From contig CAZUDV010000003.1 in assembly GCA_964619555.1 (NCBI GenBank), forward strand, positions 248,001-312,000: a stretch of 64,000 nt of DNA. Reading direction: 5' to 3'. The translations under genes and the position numbers were made by a program. The notes below the pieces were generated by a model. The model was given only the letters and a program-made list of their open reading frames with translations, did no database searches and was not told the origin of the DNA. Every line of letters begins with the position of its first letter. The stretch's first letter is position 1. The DNA comes from JAGOPY01 sp964619555. Lineage in GTDB: Bacteria; Bacteroidota; Bacteroidia; Bacteroidales; JAGOPY01. Below are positions 17,101 through 23,945 of this stretch, one piece after another.

Positions 17101-18591
17101 GAAGCGGCTACGCTGAAGCCGTCGGATTCTTATCCCGCCGGGAAAATCGCAGAAATCAATAAAACGCTGGAAACTATTGCAGCGCAGGAAGCCCTTGACA
17201 AGCAATACGCGGAACGGATCGTCCATGCTGACAAATTGTTCGAATCAAAGGATTATTCCGGTGCGATGGCTGCTTACGAATCTGCCCAGGCACTAAAACC
17301 CTCTGAAAAGTATCCGGGAGACAAAATTTCCGCTGCAAAAGCAGAGCTCGATAAGATTGCAGCGAAGGATGCCCTGGACAAACAGTATTCTCAGTTAATA
17401 GCAGAAGCAGAGGTCCTTACCGGACAACAAAACTATACGGAAGCCCGGAAAAAATACGAGGCAGCCAAAACCCTGAAGCCTCTTGAAACATCACCGACCG
17501 TAAAAATTCAGGAGATAGATGCAATACTGGCCGAACAGGCAAGGCTGGCGCAAATGGAGAAAAATTATTCGGATGCCATTGCATTCGGCGACAAACATTT
17601 CGCGGCCAAAGATTATGCTAATGCACGGTCAGAGTACCAGAAAGCCCTGGATATTAAATCCGATGAAGCTTATCCTACGCAGAAACTGGCGGAGATAGAT
17701 GCCATTGAAGCTGAGGCCCGGAAACAAAAAGAGATCGACACACAGTACAATAAAGCGATCGCCGAGGCCGATGAATTCCTCCGGAAAGAACAACTTGAAG
17801 AAGCTCGGTTTGCATACCAGGAAGCCCAGAAGATCAAACCTGACCAGTCCTATCCTCAGCAACAGGTCATCGACATAAACCGGCGCCTGGAATATCAGGC
17901 GCAGGAGCGCGAACAGGCTTATTCCATCGCCCTGAGCAAGGCGGATAATTATTTTGAACAGCAGGATTGGGAAATGGCCAGGATTCAGTACGAAAGGGCC
18001 ACCGAGATCAAGCCGAATGAAGTTTACCCGCTGGATAAACTCAAGCTTGTCAATCAGGAAATCATGAAGAAACGCCAGGTCATACAGGCTGAATATGACA
18101 AATCCATCGCAGATGCGGATAAGTTTTATGCCTCCAAGTTATATGACAACGCCATAGATTCATACCGCGCTTCTTCTCTGCTTAAACCGGATGAAGAGTA
18201 TCCGAAGGAGATGGTACGCCGGATACTCAAAATGCTCAGCGAACGCTCCATCGTTCAGATCAACAAAGATCCGCTGCTGATCCCCAATAACACCCAGCAT
18301 AAATTCGATTTCTTTTCCGTTCCGGTAAAAGACAGGAAGAGCAATTACATTTATTTCACAGCACGAAATGCTTCTGTTAAGGATTATAAACTGATCATCA
18401 ATTTCGGGAAGGATCAGGCTAAAAACGGTGGTTTTGTTGTGAAAGTGCCGGCCGGTTCTGATATCAACGAATACATCGTGAGAATCAGCGCCCAATACAA
18501 ATGGTTCAGCGATGACAACAACTGGATAACATTCTATCCGGAAGGCGGAGATATCGAAGTTTCACTGCTGCAGATTTCTTACAGCGATTAA
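14161..18591 (+). CDS. Large exported protein of 23 TPR-like tandem repeats
   Basis: 1476 residues. N-terminal signal peptide (TLFLILLCFTYLVAISQ), with either ATG 14161 or 14179 as start. From about residue 36 to 1360 I count 23 tandem repeats of 51-63 residues. Each is a TPR-like helix pair (pattern YxxAIxxADxLFxxxDYxxAxxxYxxAxxLKPxExYPxxKIxEI) followed by a variable helical linker of 8-17 residues. Repeats 12-18 share the linker ALDKQYAEA and are the most alike, suggesting recent duplication. The last about 115 residues are a beta-rich domain (NYIYFTARNASVKDY ... WITFYPEGGDIEV). Probably a periplasmic or surface scaffold; no function is known to me. Confidence 0.8.
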   Translation: MQKRYFMILSYKSTLFLILLCFTYLVAISQENPEDYGKTIEMADNYFAKGDYINAKASYQIAVKMAPEDQYARDRLQQTLNMIKVQMQQNALYAEKILVADELYKKNDWEGAIVVYKSALEFLPGDTYANGRIQEIEKSFADKRKKEEDYQASLIAGDQFLKAGNLAASLAEYKKATDLKPDENFPVEKIAEIEQLLAEQKQVAGSYEKAMADAELAIQRQKYDEAIMQLEAAVRIKPDESYPKEKLAEARQLKSLYESYSSIIESADNYYIEKNFEKARTEYQKALAIKPGDEYPQSMLDKIEVALMDISRANRSSYELAIAEADKLFNQQDYEQAMVEYKNALRFKPDEDYAKQRIGDINNMLALIKSQDEAYAQSISRADQLFKDQLYEESKEEYNRAIGFRPMEQYPKVKIDEIRTILANLQSQRQIYSSLIAGADKLFFADDYVEAREQYRKASDLFPKEQYPLDQIKMINEILGQRDKYIKAITDADRLLYEKKYEEALSEYRKAAALDENEVYAEGRIYEIETKIAEEQILQAQQRMYDSALVVADDLFTAGDYIRAMESYKAAQAILPGEGYPKRKMEEINRIADEKNRLAALEKEYTEKIESADSLLVAKNYKAAKNAYEEALKLNPSDAYPSVKLDEIKKIQEEIAIREAQDKRYSDLISGADLFMAAGDYPDARKAYEEASAIKPGEDYPRMMIQEAEKLMGEIAAKEALEKQYAEALANADKLFEAKDYQNALLAYQSARSLKPEEQYPAVKIAQVNTVLGEISAQAELDKQFAEAVAKADELFEAGDFNGSLAVYRSAQALKPAEKYPADQMALANAKLDEIAARQALDKQYAEAISKADKLLADKDYKSALNTYQEAAALKPSENYPDDKILEINRILGEIAVQDAMDKQYAEAIVKADNLFQNRNYSGALAAYKSALELKPEEKYPGDKMAEINALFEKQYADKIVGADKLLAVKDYQNALIAYQEAATLKPSDSYPAGKIAEINKTLETIAAQEALDKQYAERIVHADKLFESKDYSGAMAAYESAQALKPSEKYPGDKISAAKAELDKIAAKDALDKQYSQLIAEAEVLTGQQNYTEARKKYEAAKTLKPLETSPTVKIQEIDAILAEQARLAQMEKNYSDAIAFGDKHFAAKDYANARSEYQKALDIKSDEAYPTQKLAEIDAIEAEARKQKEIDTQYNKAIAEADEFLRKEQLEEARFAYQEAQKIKPDQSYPQQQVIDINRRLEYQAQEREQAYSIALSKADNYFEQQDWEMARIQYERATEIKPNEVYPLDKLKLVNQEIMKKRQVIQAEYDKSIADADKFYASKLYDNAIDSYRASSLLKPDEEYPKEMVRRILKMLSERSIVQINKDPLLIPNNTQHKFDFFSVPVKDRKSNYIYFTARNASVKDYKLIINFGKDQAKNGGFVVKVPAGSDINEYIVRISAQYKWFSDDNNWITFYPEGGDIEVSLLQISYSD
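14266..18240 (+). repeat. Coding tandem repeat array, 23 units of about 170 bp
   Basis: The DNA that encodes the TPR-like repeats. Units are diverged at synonymous positions (for example the DKQYAE codons differ between copies), so the array is old and under protein-level selection, with a more similar block at about 16310-17400. Confidence 0.7.
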
Positions 18592-18609
18592 TTATAACAT
18601 TCAAATTGT

Positions 18610-18617
18610 TACATTTG
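18610..18617 (+). promoter_or_regulatory. Bacteroidota -7 promoter element TACATTTG
   Basis: TAnnTTTG match 19 bp before the ATG at 18637. Confidence 0.5.
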
Positions 18618-18636
18618 TTTCCGTAATTTCCGATTT

Positions 18637-20097
18637 ATGGAAACCTATTTCAAACCTTTCCGGGATAATATCATCGGGATCGGGCATCATTTTGTAACGC
18701 CTTTCGGTACCGTACCGCTGGTTTATGCCGACTGGATCGCCAGTGGCCGTTTATATGGCCCGATTGAGCGCAGGCTGATCGGGACTATCGGCCCGTTTGT
18801 GGGCAACACCCACACCGAAACCAGTGAAACCGGCACCCTGATGACCAAAGCCTACCACCTGGCACAGAAAAAGATCAAGGAGCATGTCAACGCCAGTCCG
18901 GATGATGTCATCATCACAGCCGGATTCGGAATGACCGCGGTGGTGAATAAACTGCAGCGGATGCTCGGGCTTAAGACTTGCGGGCTCGGCAGTAAATCGG
19001 ACTGCCTTGGCCAGGAACGTCCGGTTATTTTCATCACCCACATGGAACATCATTCCAATCATACATCATGGTATGAAACAATGGCCGACCTGGTGCAGAT
19101 CCCTCCCACCCGTGATCTTCGAATTGACCTGGGACAACTTCGGGCAAACCTGGAAAAATACAAGGACCGGAAAGTGAAGATCGGCTCATTCACAGCCTGT
19201 TCCAATGTAACCGGAATAGAGACTCCTTATCACCAAATGGCAAAGCTCATGCATGAATACGGGGGATTGTGTTTCATCGATTTCGCTGCCTCAGCGCCTT
19301 ATGTCGACATCAATATGCATCCCTCCGATCCTGAAGAAAGGCTGGACGCTATTTTCTTTTCTCCTCATAAATTCCTTGGCGGGCCCGGAAGTTCAGGAGT
19401 CCTGGTCTTCAGTAAAAATCTTTACAGTGGTCACCGGCCACCGGATCAGCCCGGAGGGGGAACGGTGGACTGGACCAATCCGTGGGGTGAATACAAATAC
19501 ATCGATGATATCGAGGCCAGGGAAGACGGCGGAACGCCGGGATTTCTGCAGGCTATCCGGGCTGCTCTCTCGATCGAGCTGAAAGATAAAATGGGTACCG
19601 GCAACATCCGGAAAAGGGAAAAAGGGCTCGTTGCAAAAGCCTTTTCAGAACTGGACAGAATCCCTGGCCTGATGCTCCTGGCCGATGAATCGAGGGACCG
19701 CCTGGGGATCATTTCATTCTATCTCCGGGATGTTCATTTTAACCTGGCAGTCAAATTGCTGAACGATAAATTCGGCATCCAGGTCAGGGGTGGTTGTGCC
19801 TGTGCCGGAACATACGGTCATTACCTGCTGGATGTGTCATATGATAAATCCCGCGAGATCACCAGCCTGATCAATAGCGGCGATCTTTCTAAAAAACCCG
19901 GCTGGATAAGGTTGTCACTGCATCCGACTATGACTGATTCGGAGCTGGACTATATCCTGGATGCCATCCGACAGGTTTCCATCCATCATAAAAAATGGAG
20001 TGCCGGCTACATTTATAACCGGCACACCAACGAATTTCATCATGAACGTGAACCTGAGGACAAAACCGAAGTCGTCAGGGAATGGTTACAGCTCTGA
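18637..20097 (+). CDS. Aminotransferase class V / cysteine desulfurase-like protein
   Basis: 486 residues, PLP-dependent fold type I, class V. Early block YADWIASGRLYGPIE; PLP Asp/His region CFIDFAASAPYVDI; PLP lysine in FSPHKFLGGPG (Lys245); and a Cys-rich active loop RGGCACAGTYGHYLL (about 386-400), placed like the catalytic cysteine loop of SufS/IscS. It is longer than SufS (about 410) and has no suf or isc neighbours, so a housekeeping Fe-S role is uncertain; it may be a selenocysteine lyase-like or specialised desulfurase. It stands alone and is convergent with the metallophosphoesterase. Confidence 0.8.
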   Translation: METYFKPFRDNIIGIGHHFVTPFGTVPLVYADWIASGRLYGPIERRLIGTIGPFVGNTHTETSETGTLMTKAYHLAQKKIKEHVNASPDDVIITAGFGMTAVVNKLQRMLGLKTCGLGSKSDCLGQERPVIFITHMEHHSNHTSWYETMADLVQIPPTRDLRIDLGQLRANLEKYKDRKVKIGSFTACSNVTGIETPYHQMAKLMHEYGGLCFIDFAASAPYVDINMHPSDPEERLDAIFFSPHKFLGGPGSSGVLVFSKNLYSGHRPPDQPGGGTVDWTNPWGEYKYIDDIEAREDGGTPGFLQAIRAALSIELKDKMGTGNIRKREKGLVAKAFSELDRIPGLMLLADESRDRLGIISFYLRDVHFNLAVKLLNDKFGIQVRGGCACAGTYGHYLLDVSYDKSREITSLINSGDLSKKPGWIRLSLHPTMTDSELDYILDAIRQVSIHHKKWSAGYIYNRHTNEFHHEREPEDKTEVVREWLQL

Positions 20098-20151
20098 TCA
20101 GTTGACGATGAGCTTCTCGATGCGGCTCATGTTTATCAGCATTGAGAAAAT

Positions 20152-21492
20152 TTATGATCTCAATGTGATCAGGGTAATTTCCGGCAGGATCCCGACCCGA
20201 CCGGGATATCCAATCATGCCCAGGCCGCGGTTAACATACAGGTACTGAGGTTTATCCCAGCTCGCGGTCTGGTAAAGCCCGGCCCAGTATTTATAAACAT
20301 ACTGTGCGAGGCTCCATTTGAACTTCCTGAGTTCCACCCCAAATTGAAACCCGTGAGTATGACCGGAAAGCGTCAGGTCGATCTCGGGAAAACGCCTGCT
20401 GACCTCGTGCTCAAAATGAGTGGGATCATGTGAGAGAAGGATTTTTACCGGAATATCCTCGGTCCCTTTCATGGCAGCAGGTAAATGACCGAGCTTTGGG
20501 AACCTGTGACTGGCACTCCAGTTTTCGACGCCGATCAGGGCCAGCTTTCCTCCCTCCTTTTCCAACACTTCATGCTCATTTCGCAGCAAACGCCAGCCTA
20601 CCTCACCGAAATAATCATACATCTGCTGTATATTGGCCTTTTTATCTTCCTCTGATGGCCAGTTTACATAATCCCCGTAGTCATGGTTACCCAGTATGGC
20701 GTATATTCCACCTTTCGGCCTGATCCCGGAAAGTGCCTCACGGAACCGGAAAGCTTCTGAGGTGGTGTAATTGACAAGATCTCCGGTGAACACCACCAGG
20801 TCTGCATCCAGGTCGTTCACAATCTCCACGACCTCCTCGATAGGCTCCGTTGAAGCCCAGCTGCCCAGGTGCAGATCGGAAATCTGCACGATCTTAAAAC
20901 CATCGAATCCGGCAGGAAGCTTTGGTAATCTGAGCGTGACAAAATGTACCCGGAAATCGTGCGCCCATTTCACCATGCCTATCAGCATTCCGCTGAAGAA
21001 CAGCCCTCCGGTGGCCAGTCCCATCGTCCTTAAGAACCTGCCGCGGCTCATTTTATTTCCGGCATGTTCAACCGGCTTTCCGGTCCGTCTCACTTTATTG
21101 TGCCTGAAAACGTACAGAATGATCTTATAAAGGTCCGCCAGCAAAAAGAATATGACCGTCAGTAACTTGGAGAAATAGATGACCAGGACCACACCAATCA
21201 CATAAGAGATCAGGGGTTTATTGAACAAATGAACGCTTTTAAAAGATGAAGCGGCGGTCAGGATCACAAATGCTGCCAATGGGAGCCAGTATAACACCGA
21301 AACCGGGATCTTCAGAACGGCCGGCAGGGAATAGACCTTTTTCCGGATGGAAAACCAAAGGTAAATATCCACCAGCAACAACAGTACCATAATAGGAAAC
21401 CGCTCTGCCGTTCTGGGATGGGAAGCTTCAAAAATAAAATAGGCCGGGACGAGTAAAATCAGAATGAGAGCCGGGCCGATGAATTTCCGCAT
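20152..21492 (-). CDS. Membrane-anchored metallophosphoesterase
   Basis: 446 residues. The N-terminal about 185 residues contain several hydrophobic segments (FIGPALILILLVPAYFIF; VLLLLVDIYLWFSI; LPLAAFVILTAASSF; YVIGVVLVIYF; and one near FLRTMGLATGGLFFSG). The C-terminal domain is a calcineurin-like phosphoesterase: VQISDLHLGSW (DxH), FTGDLVN, GNHDYGDY, LLSHDP and LSGHTHGFQFG, all dimetal ligands. This architecture is the YkuE-like family of uncharacterised phosphohydrolases, with the catalytic domain probably on the outer face of the inner membrane. Substrate unknown. Confidence 0.88.
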   Translation of the reverse strand: MRKFIGPALILILLVPAYFIFEASHPRTAERFPIMVLLLLVDIYLWFSIRKKVYSLPAVLKIPVSVLYWLPLAAFVILTAASSFKSVHLFNKPLISYVIGVVLVIYFSKLLTVIFFLLADLYKIILYVFRHNKVRRTGKPVEHAGNKMSRGRFLRTMGLATGGLFFSGMLIGMVKWAHDFRVHFVTLRLPKLPAGFDGFKIVQISDLHLGSWASTEPIEEVVEIVNDLDADLVVFTGDLVNYTTSEAFRFREALSGIRPKGGIYAILGNHDYGDYVNWPSEEDKKANIQQMYDYFGEVGWRLLRNEHEVLEKEGGKLALIGVENWSASHRFPKLGHLPAAMKGTEDIPVKILLSHDPTHFEHEVSRRFPEIDLTLSGHTHGFQFGVELRKFKWSLAQYVYKYWAGLYQTASWDKPQYLYVNRGLGMIGYPGRVGILPEITLITLRS

Positions 21493-21514
21493 GTACCTGT
21501 TTGGATTGCGGGTG

Positions 21515-21522
21515 CAAAATTA
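21515..21522 (-). promoter_or_regulatory. Bacteroidota -7 promoter element (TAATTTTG on minus strand)
   Basis: Exact TAnnTTTG match 22 bp upstream of the metallophosphoesterase ATG. The remaining 200 bp to the next gene are AT-rich with no ORF. Confidence 0.55.
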
Positions 21523-21727
21523 TAAAAAAGATTGACTTAAAATTAAATGCACTTATTTAAATGAATGTATTTTTCTGCCGGGATCCCAGAATCAGAAAAA
21601 ATTCGACGACAAAATATCGAAATTTTTATCATACAAATAAATCCAAAATGGCAACTGGTAGATTCATTTTAGGAAAATGACATTTGGAAAAGTAACTTCG
21701 GGATTGTAATCCTAAAAAAATACCATT

Positions 21728-23764
21728 ATGAAACGCACATTACTTTTCTTACTAATGATGATCTGCATCATGGCTTACTCCCAGGAATACCGCAACGGAT
21801 TCAGGGGTGTCAGTGACCGCATGCCGGCCACCCAGCTGATCAGCCAGACAGATGAAGAGATTATAGTCGATCCACTGACCACTGGTGTAAAAGTGAGTCT
21901 TCTGCCTCCGGAGAGGACTCTGGAAGATATCCTGGATCCTACTACGACCGGTGTAACGGTTAAGATCCGTCCCCCTGAAAGAAATCTCAGTGATTTCGTA
22001 AATCCGTTACCGATTGGCCAGGCCGGAAATGCTTTCGGCTTTGCTTTCACCCGGAATACCTTTCTATGGGCAGACCAGGACATTAACACCATCACCTTCA
22101 TCCACCGTATGAATACTACGCCCGGAACAGGCTACCTGGCTTATGACATATCGAAGGATGGCGGTCAGACCTGGACCCCGAATGTGCAGGTTTATGATCC
22201 TACACTTCCGGAAGCTTTCAATGGCCGGTATCCGCAAGGTGGGATATACAATCCTGCCGGCAATACGAACCCTGATAATGCCTATTTCCATTATTTTGCT
22301 CCGACACTTGACGGGTCGAATACCGGCGGTGAAAACAACTGGGGCGGATACGCTCATGGCGTCAGGCAGTTGGCTGATGGCTCTGTCCCCACCCAGACGA
22401 ACCGGACTTCCGTTCCGCCTTATTACCAGTATCTGCCTGCAGGATTTACCATCACCCAGACCGGAGAGGCCTGGATGGTGGATGAAAACTCAATCGGAAA
22501 CAGCTCCGGATTCACTTACGAGGGCAACCTGATCCTCGGTCATGGATTATGGGATGAAGCCTTATCTGATTTCGTCTATTACTATGAATTGCTTCCACTT
22601 GAAATAGATCCGGACGATGACTTCAATGACTGGAAGATTGCTTTCTCCCCAGACGGCCAGACCGGCTGGATCATGTGCCTGACCAACCTGGTTGATAACC
22701 TGCCTTATACCACCTATCACCCAGTGCTCTTCAGGACCACCGATGCCGGTGCAACCTGGGATGGCCCGTTTGAGGTGCAACTCGGAGGTGAGGACGGATT
22801 GGAACCTATAAAACAGTTCATAACAGACGAGGCTCTGGCTGCATATTTTGACCCAGAACCGGTCCCACCCCGGGATGAGATCGATTACTTCATCGGATAC
22901 GAGGGTGACCTGGCAGTCGACGCTTGGGGAAATCCACATATCGCCGGAACGGTATGTATTGCCGACAACGCCGCCGGTCTCATCTATCCGAATGAAGGAT
23001 GGATGGCTATGTTCCACATCTGGTCGGAAGACCTGGGACAGACCTGGAAAGCATTCAACCTCAGCGATCTTAAGAGATGGGATGCCGAATTCACCGACGG
23101 TGCAGGCAGCACGATCAGCATGTATAACCGGCCGCAGGTAGCCACCACGCAGGATGGGATCATCGTATTCTTTTCGTGGCTGGATACCGAAAATCCGGAT
23201 GTGGATGACAATACCCAGCCCGACATTTTCTTTCGGGAATATTTCCCGGCAACAGACCTTCACGGGGAGTTCGTCGAAAATGTTACGACCTTCTCTGCAG
23301 CCATGTGGAGCGCTTTCTTCGGATGCATGAGCCATTATGTGTTCTCTGAAATCAACGGGGACCAATACACCTGCACCATACCTTTTGTTTATGAGGAAAT
23401 GACCAATTTCGACCCCTCACAGCCGGTGCAGTTCTATTATATCCCGGACTATGTAAAGGTTTATACCAATGCCATCACCGGGATAAAAGAGAACCCCGCT
23501 CAAACCGGCATGAAGATAGCGCAGAACTTTCCAAATCCCGCCAATACGGTTACGAACATCCGTGTGGACATACCTTATGATTCAAAACTGGAGCTGCAGG
23601 TATACAACCTGGCCGGCAGCCTGGTATACACGGATAATTTAAATGACGGAAGGGATTTCAGGACCTTTAAGATCAATCCTGCACACTGGAGCCCGGGAAT
23701 ATATTTCTATAAGATAAACAGCGAATTTGAAAGCCTGACCGGAAAAATGGTGGTGAGCCATTAG
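21728..23764 (+). CDS. Type IX secretion substrate with BNR-like repeats
   Basis: 678 residues. Signal peptide (MKRTLLFLLMMICIMAYSQ). Residues about 45-100 hold two copies of a short repeat (DPxTTGVxVxxxPPER). The body has Asp-box-like motifs (SKDGGQTWTP, TTDAGATWDGP, SEDLGQTWKAF), indicating a sialidase-like beta-propeller fold, without the sialidase YRIP block. The C-terminal about 80 residues are a T9SS type A sorting domain (AQNFPNPANTVTNI ... SPGIYFYKI ... TGKMVV). Secreted across the outer membrane and probably anchored there; no enzyme activity is assigned. Confidence 0.85.
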   Translation: MKRTLLFLLMMICIMAYSQEYRNGFRGVSDRMPATQLISQTDEEIIVDPLTTGVKVSLLPPERTLEDILDPTTTGVTVKIRPPERNLSDFVNPLPIGQAGNAFGFAFTRNTFLWADQDINTITFIHRMNTTPGTGYLAYDISKDGGQTWTPNVQVYDPTLPEAFNGRYPQGGIYNPAGNTNPDNAYFHYFAPTLDGSNTGGENNWGGYAHGVRQLADGSVPTQTNRTSVPPYYQYLPAGFTITQTGEAWMVDENSIGNSSGFTYEGNLILGHGLWDEALSDFVYYYELLPLEIDPDDDFNDWKIAFSPDGQTGWIMCLTNLVDNLPYTTYHPVLFRTTDAGATWDGPFEVQLGGEDGLEPIKQFITDEALAAYFDPEPVPPRDEIDYFIGYEGDLAVDAWGNPHIAGTVCIADNAAGLIYPNEGWMAMFHIWSEDLGQTWKAFNLSDLKRWDAEFTDGAGSTISMYNRPQVATTQDGIIVFFSWLDTENPDVDDNTQPDIFFREYFPATDLHGEFVENVTTFSAAMWSAFFGCMSHYVFSEINGDQYTCTIPFVYEEMTNFDPSQPVQFYYIPDYVKVYTNAITGIKENPAQTGMKIAQNFPNPANTVTNIRVDIPYDSKLELQVYNLAGSLVYTDNLNDGRDFRTFKINPAHWSPGIYFYKINSEFESLTGKMVVSH

Positions 23765-23777
23765 TAAGCGCCGGGTT

Positions 23778-23804
23778 TTTGCCGGCAAGGACCTACCCGG
23801 CAAA
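23778..23804 (+). terminator. Terminator-like hairpin after the T9SS gene
   Basis: TTTGCCGG (23778-23785) and CCGGCAAA (23797-23804) form a perfect 8-bp stem with an 11-nt loop; the downstream T tract is only partial (TCGTTCTTTT). Confidence 0.5.
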
Positions 23805-23824
23805 TCGTTCTTTTAAATATGAAA

Positions 23825-23891
23825 GGAAGAGGTTGACTTAAAAGAGTAAATCAGATAAAAAACACTTTTAAATCAGCCTCTTCTCTGTTTT
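23825..23891 (+). terminator. Long hairpin, probable terminator
   Basis: Two 20-base arms, GGAAGAGGTTGACTTAAAAG (23825-23844) and its near-complement at 23865-23884, with 3 mismatched or wobble positions and a 20-nt loop. A run of T residues follows at 23887-23891. It lies between the T9SS gene and the beta-mannosidase gene. Confidence 0.65.
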
Positions 23892-23945
23892 TAGCCACCC
23901 GGATCCGGCAGAAACATTATCTTGCAAGCCTCAAAGCATACAAAC

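Noticed and set aside
14266..18240. Periodic DNA repeats that might suggest a CRISPR array
   Set aside because: The units are translated in one frame, diverge at synonymous sites and lack short identical repeats with spacers.
22562..23365. Antisense ORF of 267 codons under the T9SS gene
   Set aside because: The plus-strand frame has a signal peptide, Asp-boxes and sorting domain; the antisense frame is a shadow.
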